Shown: piece after piece, positions 57,032 to 64,000 of the stretch
Numbering within the stretch: the stretch's first letter is position 1
Layout of the letters: each line of letters begins with the position of its first letter
Assembly: GCA_038240015.1 (NCBI GenBank)
Contig: JBBSEF010000003.1
Location: forward strand, 60,669 to 124,668
Source of the DNA: CAHJXF01 sp038240015
Lineage (GTDB): Bacteria > Pseudomonadota > Gammaproteobacteria > Burkholderiales > Burkholderiaceae_D
DNA length: 64,000 bases
Direction of reading: 5' to 3'
Notes under the pieces: model-generated
The model's database searches: none
Told to the model about the DNA's origin: nothing
Seen by the model: the letters and a program-made list of their open reading frames with translations, nothing else
Program-made: the position numbers and the translations under genes

Positions 57032-60000
57032 ATGCCGCAACAGCGCCGTGCGTCGCATCCGAAACACGGCGCTTCCGAAGTCCATCCCGCGAATGCTATC
57101 GGTGCGATCGACTTTCCCGAAGAGCTTCCGGTCTCGTTGCGTCGCGATGAGATCGCCGACGCGATCCGCGCGCATCAGGTCGTGATCGTGAGTGGCGAGA
57201 CCGGCTCGGGCAAGACCACGCAATTGCCGAAGATCTGTCTCGCGCTCGGGCGCGGTCGCGGCGCGGGCGGGCAGGGATTGATCGGCCACACGCAACCGCG
57301 GCGTCTCGCGGCGACGGCCACCGCGCGACGCATCGCCTTCGAACTGCATTCGCCGTTGGGCGAGCACGTCGGCTTCAAGATCCGCTTTCACGATCGCCTG
57401 TCGCCGGGCGCGTCGATCAAGCTGATGACCGACGGCATCCTGCTCGCCGAGACGCAGAGCGATCCGACGCTGTCGGCCTACGACACGATCATCATCGACG
57501 AAGCGCACGAGCGCAGCCTCAACATCGATTTTCTGCTCGGCTATCTCAAGGGGCTGTTGCCGAAGCGGCCCGATCTCAAGCTGATCGTGACCTCGGCCAC
57601 CATCGATGCCGGGCGCTTCGCGCAGCACTTCGCGCGCGACGATGAGCCGGCGCCGGTGATCGAAGTCTCGGGGCGTCTCTATCCGGTCGAGGTCCGCTAT
57701 CGGCCGGTGTTCGATGAAGGCGACATCGTCACGCCCACCAAACGAGACGATGCGAAAAAGCGCGATCTGTCGTCGATCGATGAACCGGGTGTTGCAAGCT
57801 CGATCGTCGATGCGATCGTCGATGCGGTCGATGAACTCGCGCGCGTCGGACCCGGCGACGTGCTGGTGTTTCTTCCCGGCGAGCGCGAGATCCGCGAAGC
57901 GGCCACGGTGTTGCGCGGCCATCATCCACCCCATACGGAAATTCTTCCGCTGTTTGCGCGTCTGTCTGTCGAAGAGCAGGAGCGCGTCTTCAAGCCTGCG
58001 TCGTCGTCCCATGCGCGGCGCATCGTGCTTGCGACCAACGTCGCGGAGACCTCGTTGACCGTGCCAGGCATTCGCTACGTTGTCGATACGGGACGCGCGA
58101 GAGTCAAGCGCTACAGCTATCGGAACAAGGTCGAACAACTGCGCACCGAGGCGATCAGCCGCGCGGCGGCGAATCAGCGTGCGGGACGGTGCGGCCGCGT
58201 CGCCGCAGGCATCTGCATTCGTCTCTATGACGAGGCCGACTTCGATGCGCGACCTGCGTTCACCGAGCCCGAGATCCTGCGCTCGTCGCTGGCTGGCGTC
58301 ATCCTGCGCATGAAGACGCTGGGGTTGGGCGAGATCGAAGCGTTCCCCTTCATCGAGCCGCCGCTGCCGCGGGCGATCACCGATGGCTCTCAACTGCTGA
58401 CCGAGCTCGGCGCGCTCGACGACTCGCAAGCGCTGACGATGATCGGTCGAGAGCTCGGCAAGCTGCCGCTCGACCCGCGCATCGCGCGCATGATCGTCGC
58501 CGCGCGCGAACACGATTGCATGAGCGAGATGCTGGTGCTCGCGAGCGCGTTGTCGATTCAGGACCCGCGCGATCGACCGATCGAGGCGCGCGATGCGGCC
58601 GACGAAGCGCATCGGCTGTTCGTCGATGAACGCTCGGACTTTCTCTCCGATCTCAAGCTGTGGACCTGGTACGCGGCGCTTGCGGACGCATCCACCGAGC
58701 ACAGGAAGAGCCAGCGGCAGCTCCGTGATTTATGCCGCGCGCGTTTCATCTCCCCGATGCGGATGCGCGAATGGCGCGACGTGCATCATCAGTTGGCCAC
58801 GACGGTCGCCGAGCATCGATGGCGTCTGAACGCCGCGCCCGCGACCTACGAGCAAATCCATAAGGCCTTGCTCGCGGGATTGCTCGGCAATATCGGAACC
58901 AAGACCGACGACGACCCTCAGTACCTCGGCGCGCGCGGCATCCGCTTCACGATCTGGCCCGGCTCGGCGCTGGCAAAGAAAAGTTCGGCAACATCGGGAA
59001 AGTCACGATGGGTCATGGCGGCAGAACTCGTCGAGACTCAGCGCCTGCATGCGCGTAAGGTCGCGCGCATCGAGCCCGAGTGGATCGAGCACGTCGGCGC
59101 GCATTTGCTCAAGACCTCGCATGGTGACCCGCATTGGGAGAAGAAGCCCGCGGCCGTGATCGTGTTCGAGCGCGGCACGGTCTATGGTCTTCCGATCTAC
59201 GGACAACGCCGCGTGGACTACGCGCGGCTCGATGCGAAACACGCGCGAGACATCTTTCTGCGCGAAGGTCTGGTCGAAGCGATGCTTCACCGAGAGAGTT
59301 CTCAGACCTCACCGTTCGAAGCGCGAGACGCGGCAACGGTCCGCATGCTCGCGCACAACCGTAAGCAGATCGCTGCGGTCGAAGAACTCGAGCACAGGAC
59401 GCGGCGGCCCGACGTGCTGGTCGATGCCGAGTTGCTGGTCGCGTTCTGCGATGCGCGCGTTCCGGCCGACGTGGCGAGCGGCCATGCATTCGCGACCTGG
59501 TATCGCGAGGCCGCGCGAGGGGACGTAAAAGATGCGCCGCGCCTGCTCTACCTGGATCGCGACGAACTCATGCGTCACGAAGCCGCCGACGCGAAGAGCG
59601 ATGCCTTCCCCAAGACGATGACGATGGGCGGAATTGCCTTCGCGCTCGACTATCGCTTCGACCCCGGTTCGCCGCGCGACGGCGTGACGATGACGGTGCC
59701 GCTCTACGCGCTCAACGTCGTCGATGGCGCGCGCTGCGAGTGGCTGGTACCCGGCATGCTGAAGGACAAGGCGCAAGTGCTGCTTAAATCGTTGCCGCAG
59801 AAGTTGCGCCGGCATTGCGTCCCGCTGCCGGACTATGCGCAGGGATTTGCCGAACGAAATGAACCCGGAGGCTCCTTGATCGATCTGTTGATCGCCGACC
59901 TGCGCGAAGAGCGCGGCATCGTCGCTGTTGCAAGCGACTTCAGGATCGAAGCGGTGCCCGCGCATTTGACGATGAACTTTCGCATCGTCGACGAGCATGG

Positions 60001-61054
60001 ACGGCAGCTCGCGATGGGCCGCAATCTCGCGGCCTTGCGCGCCGAACTCGGGCAACAGGCGAGGCGGCAATTCAAGCAGGCGTTCTCGAGCGTAGGCGCC
60101 GTCGCATCGGCGCTTTCGAAGGCGGACCCCGCGCAGATCGCGAGCGCACCGCCGGCCGCGTCGCCGCTTGCGCCACAGTTCGCGCCGCAGTTCGCGCCTC
60201 CGAACGAAGAGAAGCTCACCGACTGGACTTTGGGCGCATTGCCTGAACTGATGGAAGTCAAGCGCGGCGGGCAGACGCTGATCGGCTATCCAGCTTTGGT
60301 CGATCGCCACACGCATGCCGTGCTCGAAGTGTTCGACGATCCGCTGGAGGCGGCGCGTACGCATCGCCTGGGCATCGCACGCCTGTTTCGATCGCAGCTT
60401 GCCGAGCAGCTTCGCTATCTCGAAAAAAATCTGCCCGACATGACGAAGATGGCGATGCAGTTCATGACGCTCGGCACGGCCGACGAACTGCGCGAGCAGA
60501 TCGTCGCCGCTGCGATCGAGCGTGCCTGCCTCGCCGACCCGTTGCCGACCGATGCGCAATCGTTCGCCGCTCGCAAGCAGGACGCGAAGAGCCGCATCGT
60601 GCTGCTGGCGAACGAGACGGCGCGCGCGGTCGCAGCGATCCTCGATCACTATCAGGCGGTGACGAGAAAGCTCCCGTCGCAGAAGGCGCATGCCGCGGCG
60701 CTCGCGGACATCGACGCGCAACTCGCGGCACTCGTCAACAAGCGCTTCGTGACGACGACGCCGATCGAACAGCTCTCGCATCTGCCGCGCTATCTGAAGG
60801 CGATCGCGTTACGGATCGACAAGCTGGCCGGCGATCCGCAACGCGATGCCGCACGCATGGCCGAGATGGCGCCGCTCTTTAAAGCCTGGCAGCGCGCGCA
60901 TGCGGCCCGGAAAGGCGCACAAGATGCAGCCCTCGAAAATTTCCGCTGGATGCTCGAGGAATTGCGCGTCGCGCTGTTCGCGCAGGAGTTGCGAACGCCG
61001 ATGCCGATCTCCGTCAAGCGGCTGCAGAAAATATGGGACGGTCAGCAGCGCTGA
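57032..61054 (+). CDS. hrpA: ATP-dependent RNA helicase HrpA
   Basis: 1340 residues from ATG 57032; an earlier in-frame ATG at 56999 overlaps the -10 box, and the frame opens further upstream inside argA. DEAH helicase motifs: SGETGSGKTTQLPK (Walker A, about 55), TQPRRLAATATARR, IIIDEAHERSLNIDFLLGYL (DEAH about 156), VTSATIDAGRF, ATNVAETSLTVPGIRYVVDTGRARVKRYSYR and NQRAGRCGRVAAG. HA2, OB and the long DUF3418 C-terminus follow. It rescues collided ribosomes and processes some mRNAs in E. coli. Confidence 0.96.
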   Translation: MPQQRRASHPKHGASEVHPANAIGAIDFPEELPVSLRRDEIADAIRAHQVVIVSGETGSGKTTQLPKICLALGRGRGAGGQGLIGHTQPRRLAATATARRIAFELHSPLGEHVGFKIRFHDRLSPGASIKLMTDGILLAETQSDPTLSAYDTIIIDEAHERSLNIDFLLGYLKGLLPKRPDLKLIVTSATIDAGRFAQHFARDDEPAPVIEVSGRLYPVEVRYRPVFDEGDIVTPTKRDDAKKRDLSSIDEPGVASSIVDAIVDAVDELARVGPGDVLVFLPGEREIREAATVLRGHHPPHTEILPLFARLSVEEQERVFKPASSSHARRIVLATNVAETSLTVPGIRYVVDTGRARVKRYSYRNKVEQLRTEAISRAAANQRAGRCGRVAAGICIRLYDEADFDARPAFTEPEILRSSLAGVILRMKTLGLGEIEAFPFIEPPLPRAITDGSQLLTELGALDDSQALTMIGRELGKLPLDPRIARMIVAAREHDCMSEMLVLASALSIQDPRDRPIEARDAADEAHRLFVDERSDFLSDLKLWTWYAALADASTEHRKSQRQLRDLCRARFISPMRMREWRDVHHQLATTVAEHRWRLNAAPATYEQIHKALLAGLLGNIGTKTDDDPQYLGARGIRFTIWPGSALAKKSSATSGKSRWVMAAELVETQRLHARKVARIEPEWIEHVGAHLLKTSHGDPHWEKKPAAVIVFERGTVYGLPIYGQRRVDYARLDAKHARDIFLREGLVEAMLHRESSQTSPFEARDAATVRMLAHNRKQIAAVEELEHRTRRPDVLVDAELLVAFCDARVPADVASGHAFATWYREAARGDVKDAPRLLYLDRDELMRHEAADAKSDAFPKTMTMGGIAFALDYRFDPGSPRDGVTMTVPLYALNVVDGARCEWLVPGMLKDKAQVLLKSLPQKLRRHCVPLPDYAQGFAERNEPGGSLIDLLIADLREERGIVAVASDFRIEAVPAHLTMNFRIVDEHGRQLAMGRNLAALRAELGQQARRQFKQAFSSVGAVASALSKADPAQIASAPPAASPLAPQFAPQFAPPNEEKLTDWTLGALPELMEVKRGGQTLIGYPALVDRHTHAVLEVFDDPLEAARTHRLGIARLFRSQLAEQLRYLEKNLPDMTKMAMQFMTLGTADELREQIVAAAIERACLADPLPTDAQSFAARKQDAKSRIVLLANETARAVAAILDHYQAVTRKLPSQKAHAAALADIDAQLAALVNKRFVTTTPIEQLSHLPRYLKAIALRIDKLAGDPQRDAARMAEMAPLFKAWQRAHAARKGAQDAALENFRWMLEELRVALFAQELRTPMPISVKRLQKIWDGQQR

Positions 61055-61164
61055 GTTTCGATACGGTAGTGCGGTCATCACGATCGCTGCTTCGCGCGTT
61101 GTGCAATAGCCCTCCCACGTCGCTTCACGTGCGTCTATTAATCGGAACGGCGCATCTTCCCTCG

Positions 61165-61170
61165 TACAAT
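61165..61170 (+). promoter_or_regulatory. -10 box (TACAAT) directly before the beta-propeller gene
   Basis: TACAAT ends 6 bases before ATG 61177, which would place the transcript start at or beside the start codon. No good -35 match at 16-18 bases. Resembles the arrangement at argA and at the YbaK fragment. Confidence 0.45.
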
Positions 61171-61176
61171 TCGCCC

Positions 61177-62169
61177 ATGCGTCATTCTCCGTTCGCGCGA
61201 CCGATACTCGGCTTCCTCGCCGCAGCCCTTGCATGTGCCGCCTTCATGCCGCTCGCCACGGCGGCCGGCGATGACCGCGTCATCGTCGTTCTCAACAGCG
61301 GCGACGCGACGATCTCGATCATCGATCCGGTGTCGCTCAAGACCTTGCGCACCATCGACACGGGCAAGGAGCCGCATCACCTGATGGCGACACCCGATGG
61401 CAAGGAATTGATCGTCGCCAGTGCGGCGGGCAACAGCCTGATGTTTCTCGACAGCAAGTCGGGCAACGTGCAGCGTGTCGTGCGCGGCATCGACGATCCG
61501 TACCAACTCGCGTTCTCTCCGGATCGAAAGTGGTTCGCGGTCACCTGCCTGCGTTTGAATCGCGTCGACATCTACGAGGCCGACGGATTCAAGCTGGTCA
61601 AGCGCATCCCGCTCGGCAAGCTGCCGAGTCACTTGGTGTTCTCGGGCGACAGCTCGATGGTGTTCGTCACGCTGCAAGGCTCGGACGAACTTTCGGCGAT
61701 CGACGTGAAGTCGCAGTCCGTCAAGTGGACGATGAAGCTCGGCAAGCTGCCGGCCGGCATCTGGATGACGCCCGACGACAAGCAGTTGATGGTGGGCATC
61801 ATGGGTGAGAACTATGTCGACGTGATTGACTGGCGCGCGCAGAAGTCGGTCGCGCATGTGGTCACCGGCAAGGGCGCGCACAATTTTCTGCCGATGGGCG
61901 ACAAGCGACGCGTGCTGGTTTCCAATCGCGTCGAGAACACGGTCTCGATCGTCGACATGAGCAACTGGACCAAGCTCGCCGACATCAAGGTACCCGGAGG
62001 CCCGGACTGCATGGAACTGACGGCCGACGGCAAGACGCTCTACGTCACGTCGCGATGGATCAAGCAGGTTGCGGTCGTCGATCTCGCGCGCGGCGCCGTG
62101 GTCGCGCAGGCGATGGTGGGCAAATCGCCGCACGGCCTTTACTTCGACGGTCATGCGGCGCGCCAGTAA
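61177..62169 (+). CDS. Secreted YncE/YVTN-family beta-propeller protein
   Basis: 330 residues from ATG 61177, with a signal peptide (PILGFLAAALACAAFMPLATAAGDD). About seven propeller blades repeat the pattern VVLNSGDATISIIDPVSLKTLRTIDTGKEPHHLMATPDGKELIVA, SNRVENTVSIVDMSNWTKLADIKVPGGPDCMELTADGKTLYVTSR and so on. YncE-type proteins are periplasmic scaffolds, sometimes DNA-binding or tied to metal and quinoprotein systems; role here unknown. The next gene starts 17 bases before its stop. Confidence 0.88.
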   Translation: MRHSPFARPILGFLAAALACAAFMPLATAAGDDRVIVVLNSGDATISIIDPVSLKTLRTIDTGKEPHHLMATPDGKELIVASAAGNSLMFLDSKSGNVQRVVRGIDDPYQLAFSPDRKWFAVTCLRLNRVDIYEADGFKLVKRIPLGKLPSHLVFSGDSSMVFVTLQGSDELSAIDVKSQSVKWTMKLGKLPAGIWMTPDDKQLMVGIMGENYVDVIDWRAQKSVAHVVTGKGAHNFLPMGDKRRVLVSNRVENTVSIVDMSNWTKLADIKVPGGPDCMELTADGKTLYVTSRWIKQVAVVDLARGAVVAQAMVGKSPHGLYFDGHAARQ

Positions 62170-63031
62170 CGATGCAAGCGGCGTCGCGCCCGAGGTCGCA
62201 CGCCGGTTGATCTCACGATTCGGCGCGAGGTCCGCTGCATGGAGTGTTGCAGCCGCGCTGGCTCTGCCCGCGTCGACGGCCGCCTCGGCGGCCGCGTCGT
62301 CGGCCCCTGCGCGTCGCTGCGCCGATGGCCGCGAACCGATCTATCTGACCTTCGACACCGGCAGTCAGAGCCAGGCGATGCTGATTCACGATGTGCTGAA
62401 AAAGTACGACGTTCGCGCGACCTTTTTTCTCGCCAACGAGAAGACCGTGCGCGGCGACGGCTCGCTCGATCCCTCGTGGGCTTCCTATTGGAAGATGCTC
62501 GCGAGCGAAGGTCATGCGTTCGGAACGCACACCTTCGATCACGTGTATTACCGCGACGATGCGGGACCCGACAAGGTCACGGTTCGACCGCAATTCGGAG
62601 CGCATGCGGGACAGGCCATGAAGTGGGACGCGATGCAGTACTGTGCGGAACTCGATCGCGTCGCGCTGCGCTTCAAGGAGCTGACCGGTCAACGCCTCGA
62701 CGCGTTGTGGCGCGCACCCGGCGGCAAGACCTCGCCGCGCCTGATCGCGTTCGGACGTTCGTGCGCTTACCGCCACTTCGGCTGGAGCGCCGAGGGTTTC
62801 CTCGGAGATGAACTGCCGAGCGAAAAATTCTCGAACGCGATGCTGCTCGAACGCGCAGTGCATGCGCTCAAGGCCGGCGACATCGTGATGGCGCATCTGG
62901 GCATCTGGTCGCGCAAGGATCCGCTCGCACCGATACTCGACCCGCTGATCGCGAGTCTCAAGGCCGACGGTCATTGCTTTGCGACCTTGCGCGACTATCC
63001 CCCTGAGCCCGCTCGCGAGCGCGTGTCATGA
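62153..63031 (+). CDS. Polysaccharide deacetylase-family protein
   Basis: 292 residues from ATG 62153, overlapping the previous gene by 17 bases. A signal sequence (AAWSVAAALALPASTAASAA) precedes a NodB-type domain: EPIYLTFDTGSQSQAMLIHDVLKKYDVRATFFLANEKT, the metal-binding H-x3-H as GTHTFDHVYY, LWRAPGGKTSPRLIA (motif 3) and a C-terminal AGDIVMAHLGIW. The first motif is TFDTG instead of the usual TFDDG; the second Asp, a metal ligand in many members, is Thr. Substrate could be a surface or cell-wall sugar polymer. Stop overlaps the next ATG. Confidence 0.86.
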   Translation: MRRASNDASGVAPEVARRLISRFGARSAAWSVAAALALPASTAASAAASSAPARRCADGREPIYLTFDTGSQSQAMLIHDVLKKYDVRATFFLANEKTVRGDGSLDPSWASYWKMLASEGHAFGTHTFDHVYYRDDAGPDKVTVRPQFGAHAGQAMKWDAMQYCAELDRVALRFKELTGQRLDALWRAPGGKTSPRLIAFGRSCAYRHFGWSAEGFLGDELPSEKFSNAMLLERAVHALKAGDIVMAHLGIWSRKDPLAPILDPLIASLKADGHCFATLRDYPPEPARERVS

Positions 63032-63993
63032 GCGACATCGTCGCGCTCTTCGCTGAAGGCTTCAACGCCGTGCATGGGTGGCTGTTCCAGGCGATCGTCG
63101 AGCCGGTATTGTTCCGCTTCGACGGCGCAGGCGTGATGGAGCAAGCCTACGACGGCACCGAGTTCTTTCTGCTCGGCGTGCTGCAGGTCGCGATCCTCTA
63201 CGCCATTCTTCGTCCGCTCGAAGCCTGGATGCCCGCCGAGCGATGGACCGACCGGCGCGCGGTCCGCGTCGATATCCTCTACACGCTGCTGCATCGGCTC
63301 GGCCTGTTCGCGCTCGTGCTGTTTTTTATCCTCGATCCGCTGGTCGACGAGTTGGCGGGTGCGCTGCGGCTGGGCGGCATCTCGAATTTCAATCTCGACG
63401 ATCTGTGGCCGGGCGTCACGTCGATTCCCCTCGTCGCTTTCGTCCTCTATCTGGTCGTTCTGGACTTCGCGAACTACTGGGTGCATCGTGCCCAGCACCG
63501 CGTCGGTTGGTGGTGGGGCTTGCACAGCCTGCATCACAGTCAAATGCAGATGTCGTTCTGGACGGACGATCGCAATCACCTGCTCGACGACCTGATTCGC
63601 GATGCACTGTTCGCACTGATCGCGATCGTGATTGGCGTGCAGCCCGGACAATTCGTGTTGCTGGTGATCGCGACGCGCAGCCTCGAAAGCTTTCAGCACG
63701 CAAACCTGCGTCTCTCGTTCGGACGCTGGGGCGAGCGCGTGCTCGTCTCGCCGCGGTTTCATCGACGCCATCATGCGATCGGCGAGGGACACGAGGGCGT
63801 TCATCGCGGCTGCAACTTCGCGGTGCTGTTCCCGATCTGGGACGTCTGGTTCGGCACGGCCAATCATCGTGCCGGGTATCCGGCGACCGGGATTCGCGAT
63901 CAAGTGATGAGCGATGCCATCCCCGCTCGAAACTACGGGCGCGGGTTCTGGTCGCAGCAATGGCTCGGGCTTCTACGCATGATTCGCGGGTGA
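63028..63993 (+). CDS. Sterol desaturase / fatty-acid hydroxylase family protein
   Basis: 321 residues, several membrane helices. The histidine clusters of the di-iron hydroxylases are intact: YWVHRAQHRVGWWWGLHSLHHSQMQM and VSPRFHRRHHAIGEGHEG, with the final HRGCNFAVLFPIWDVWFGT motif. Members hydroxylate sterols, fatty acids or carotenoids, or have unknown lipid substrates in bacteria. Its ATG overlaps the deacetylase stop by 4 bases, so the two are co-translated. Complete, ending just inside the window edge. Confidence 0.92.
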   Translation: MSDIVALFAEGFNAVHGWLFQAIVEPVLFRFDGAGVMEQAYDGTEFFLLGVLQVAILYAILRPLEAWMPAERWTDRRAVRVDILYTLLHRLGLFALVLFFILDPLVDELAGALRLGGISNFNLDDLWPGVTSIPLVAFVLYLVVLDFANYWVHRAQHRVGWWWGLHSLHHSQMQMSFWTDDRNHLLDDLIRDALFALIAIVIGVQPGQFVLLVIATRSLESFQHANLRLSFGRWGERVLVSPRFHRRHHAIGEGHEGVHRGCNFAVLFPIWDVWFGTANHRAGYPATGIRDQVMSDAIPARNYGRGFWSQQWLGLLRMIRG

Positions 63994-64000
63994 CGCGCGC

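Overview
The window is a GC-rich stretch of bacterial chromosome with densely packed genes on both strands. Gene content and order point to a betaproteobacterium, most likely Burkholderiales-like. The pointers are aceE-aceF-lpdA with lipoyl domains on both E2 and E3 beside a FixL/FixJ-type pair, glnA followed by a DUF4124 protein and ntrB-ntrC, a LysR regulator divergent from a DUF2917 gene, two DUF4124 proteins, and an exosortase-type PEP-CTERM protein. This placement is inference from synteny; no rRNA or marker phylogeny is available here. Most of the window is core genome. No rRNA, tRNA, CRISPR array, prophage or intact insertion sequence was recognised, and no gene-free gap exceeds 300 bases.

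Layout. 1-5 kb: a truncated SDR gene, a DsbA-fold isomerase, a RutE-type nitroreductase and a RimJ-like acetyltransferase, then a LysR/DUF2917 divergent pair and a class III CoA-transferase. 5-8.9 kb: ugpB, a 13-bp tandem repeat array, a glycerophosphodiesterase and a glycoamylase-domain protein (possible glycerophosphoryl/glucan catabolism), then a VapC fragment. 8.9-14 kb: alaS, an AaaT-like acetyltransferase, small envelope and repair proteins, TusA, a dispersed repeat, and a VapBC toxin-antitoxin pair with a palindromic operator. 14-20 kb (minus strand): AsmA-like protein, dut, a luciferase-like oxidoreductase, a membrane protein, coaBC and lspA, largely overlapping. 20-22 kb: xerD, an IS6-type transposase remnant, and an AbrB/PemK-type toxin-antitoxin pair with a clear promoter and operator. 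22-25 kb (minus strand): a TetR-headed cluster whose promoter overlaps a TetR-type palindrome. 25-28.7 kb: YbaK fragment, plsY, GST, rdgB, hemW.

28.7-34 kb is a nitrogen-control block: a sigma-54-like promoter, glnA, a terminator, a DUF4124 protein, ntrB, ntrC; xthA converges on it. 34-38 kb: DUF4124-glutaredoxin protein, prlC and folD. 38.4-39.6 kb: a PEP-CTERM protein behind a consensus-perfect sigma-54 promoter and closed by a strong terminator. 39.6-49.8 kb: a FixJ/FixL-type two-component system divergent from the pyruvate dehydrogenase operon. 49.8-57 kb: DMT transporter, membrane protein, rpiA, phoU, yggX, a soluble NarX-like kinase with its regulator, a TonB-C-domain protein and argA. 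57-64 kb: hrpA, divergent from argA over a single shared palindromic -10 element, then a beta-propeller protein, a polysaccharide deacetylase and a sterol-desaturase-family hydroxylase in overlapping succession.

No unmistakably new multi-gene system was found. The best leads are the 13-bp array that duplicates a start-codon region, the ugpB/GDPD/glycoamylase locus, the two sigma-54 promoters, the TetR operon, the two toxin-antitoxin operators with matching geometry, and a recurring arrangement of -10 boxes 6-8 bases before start codons that suggests leaderless transcripts.
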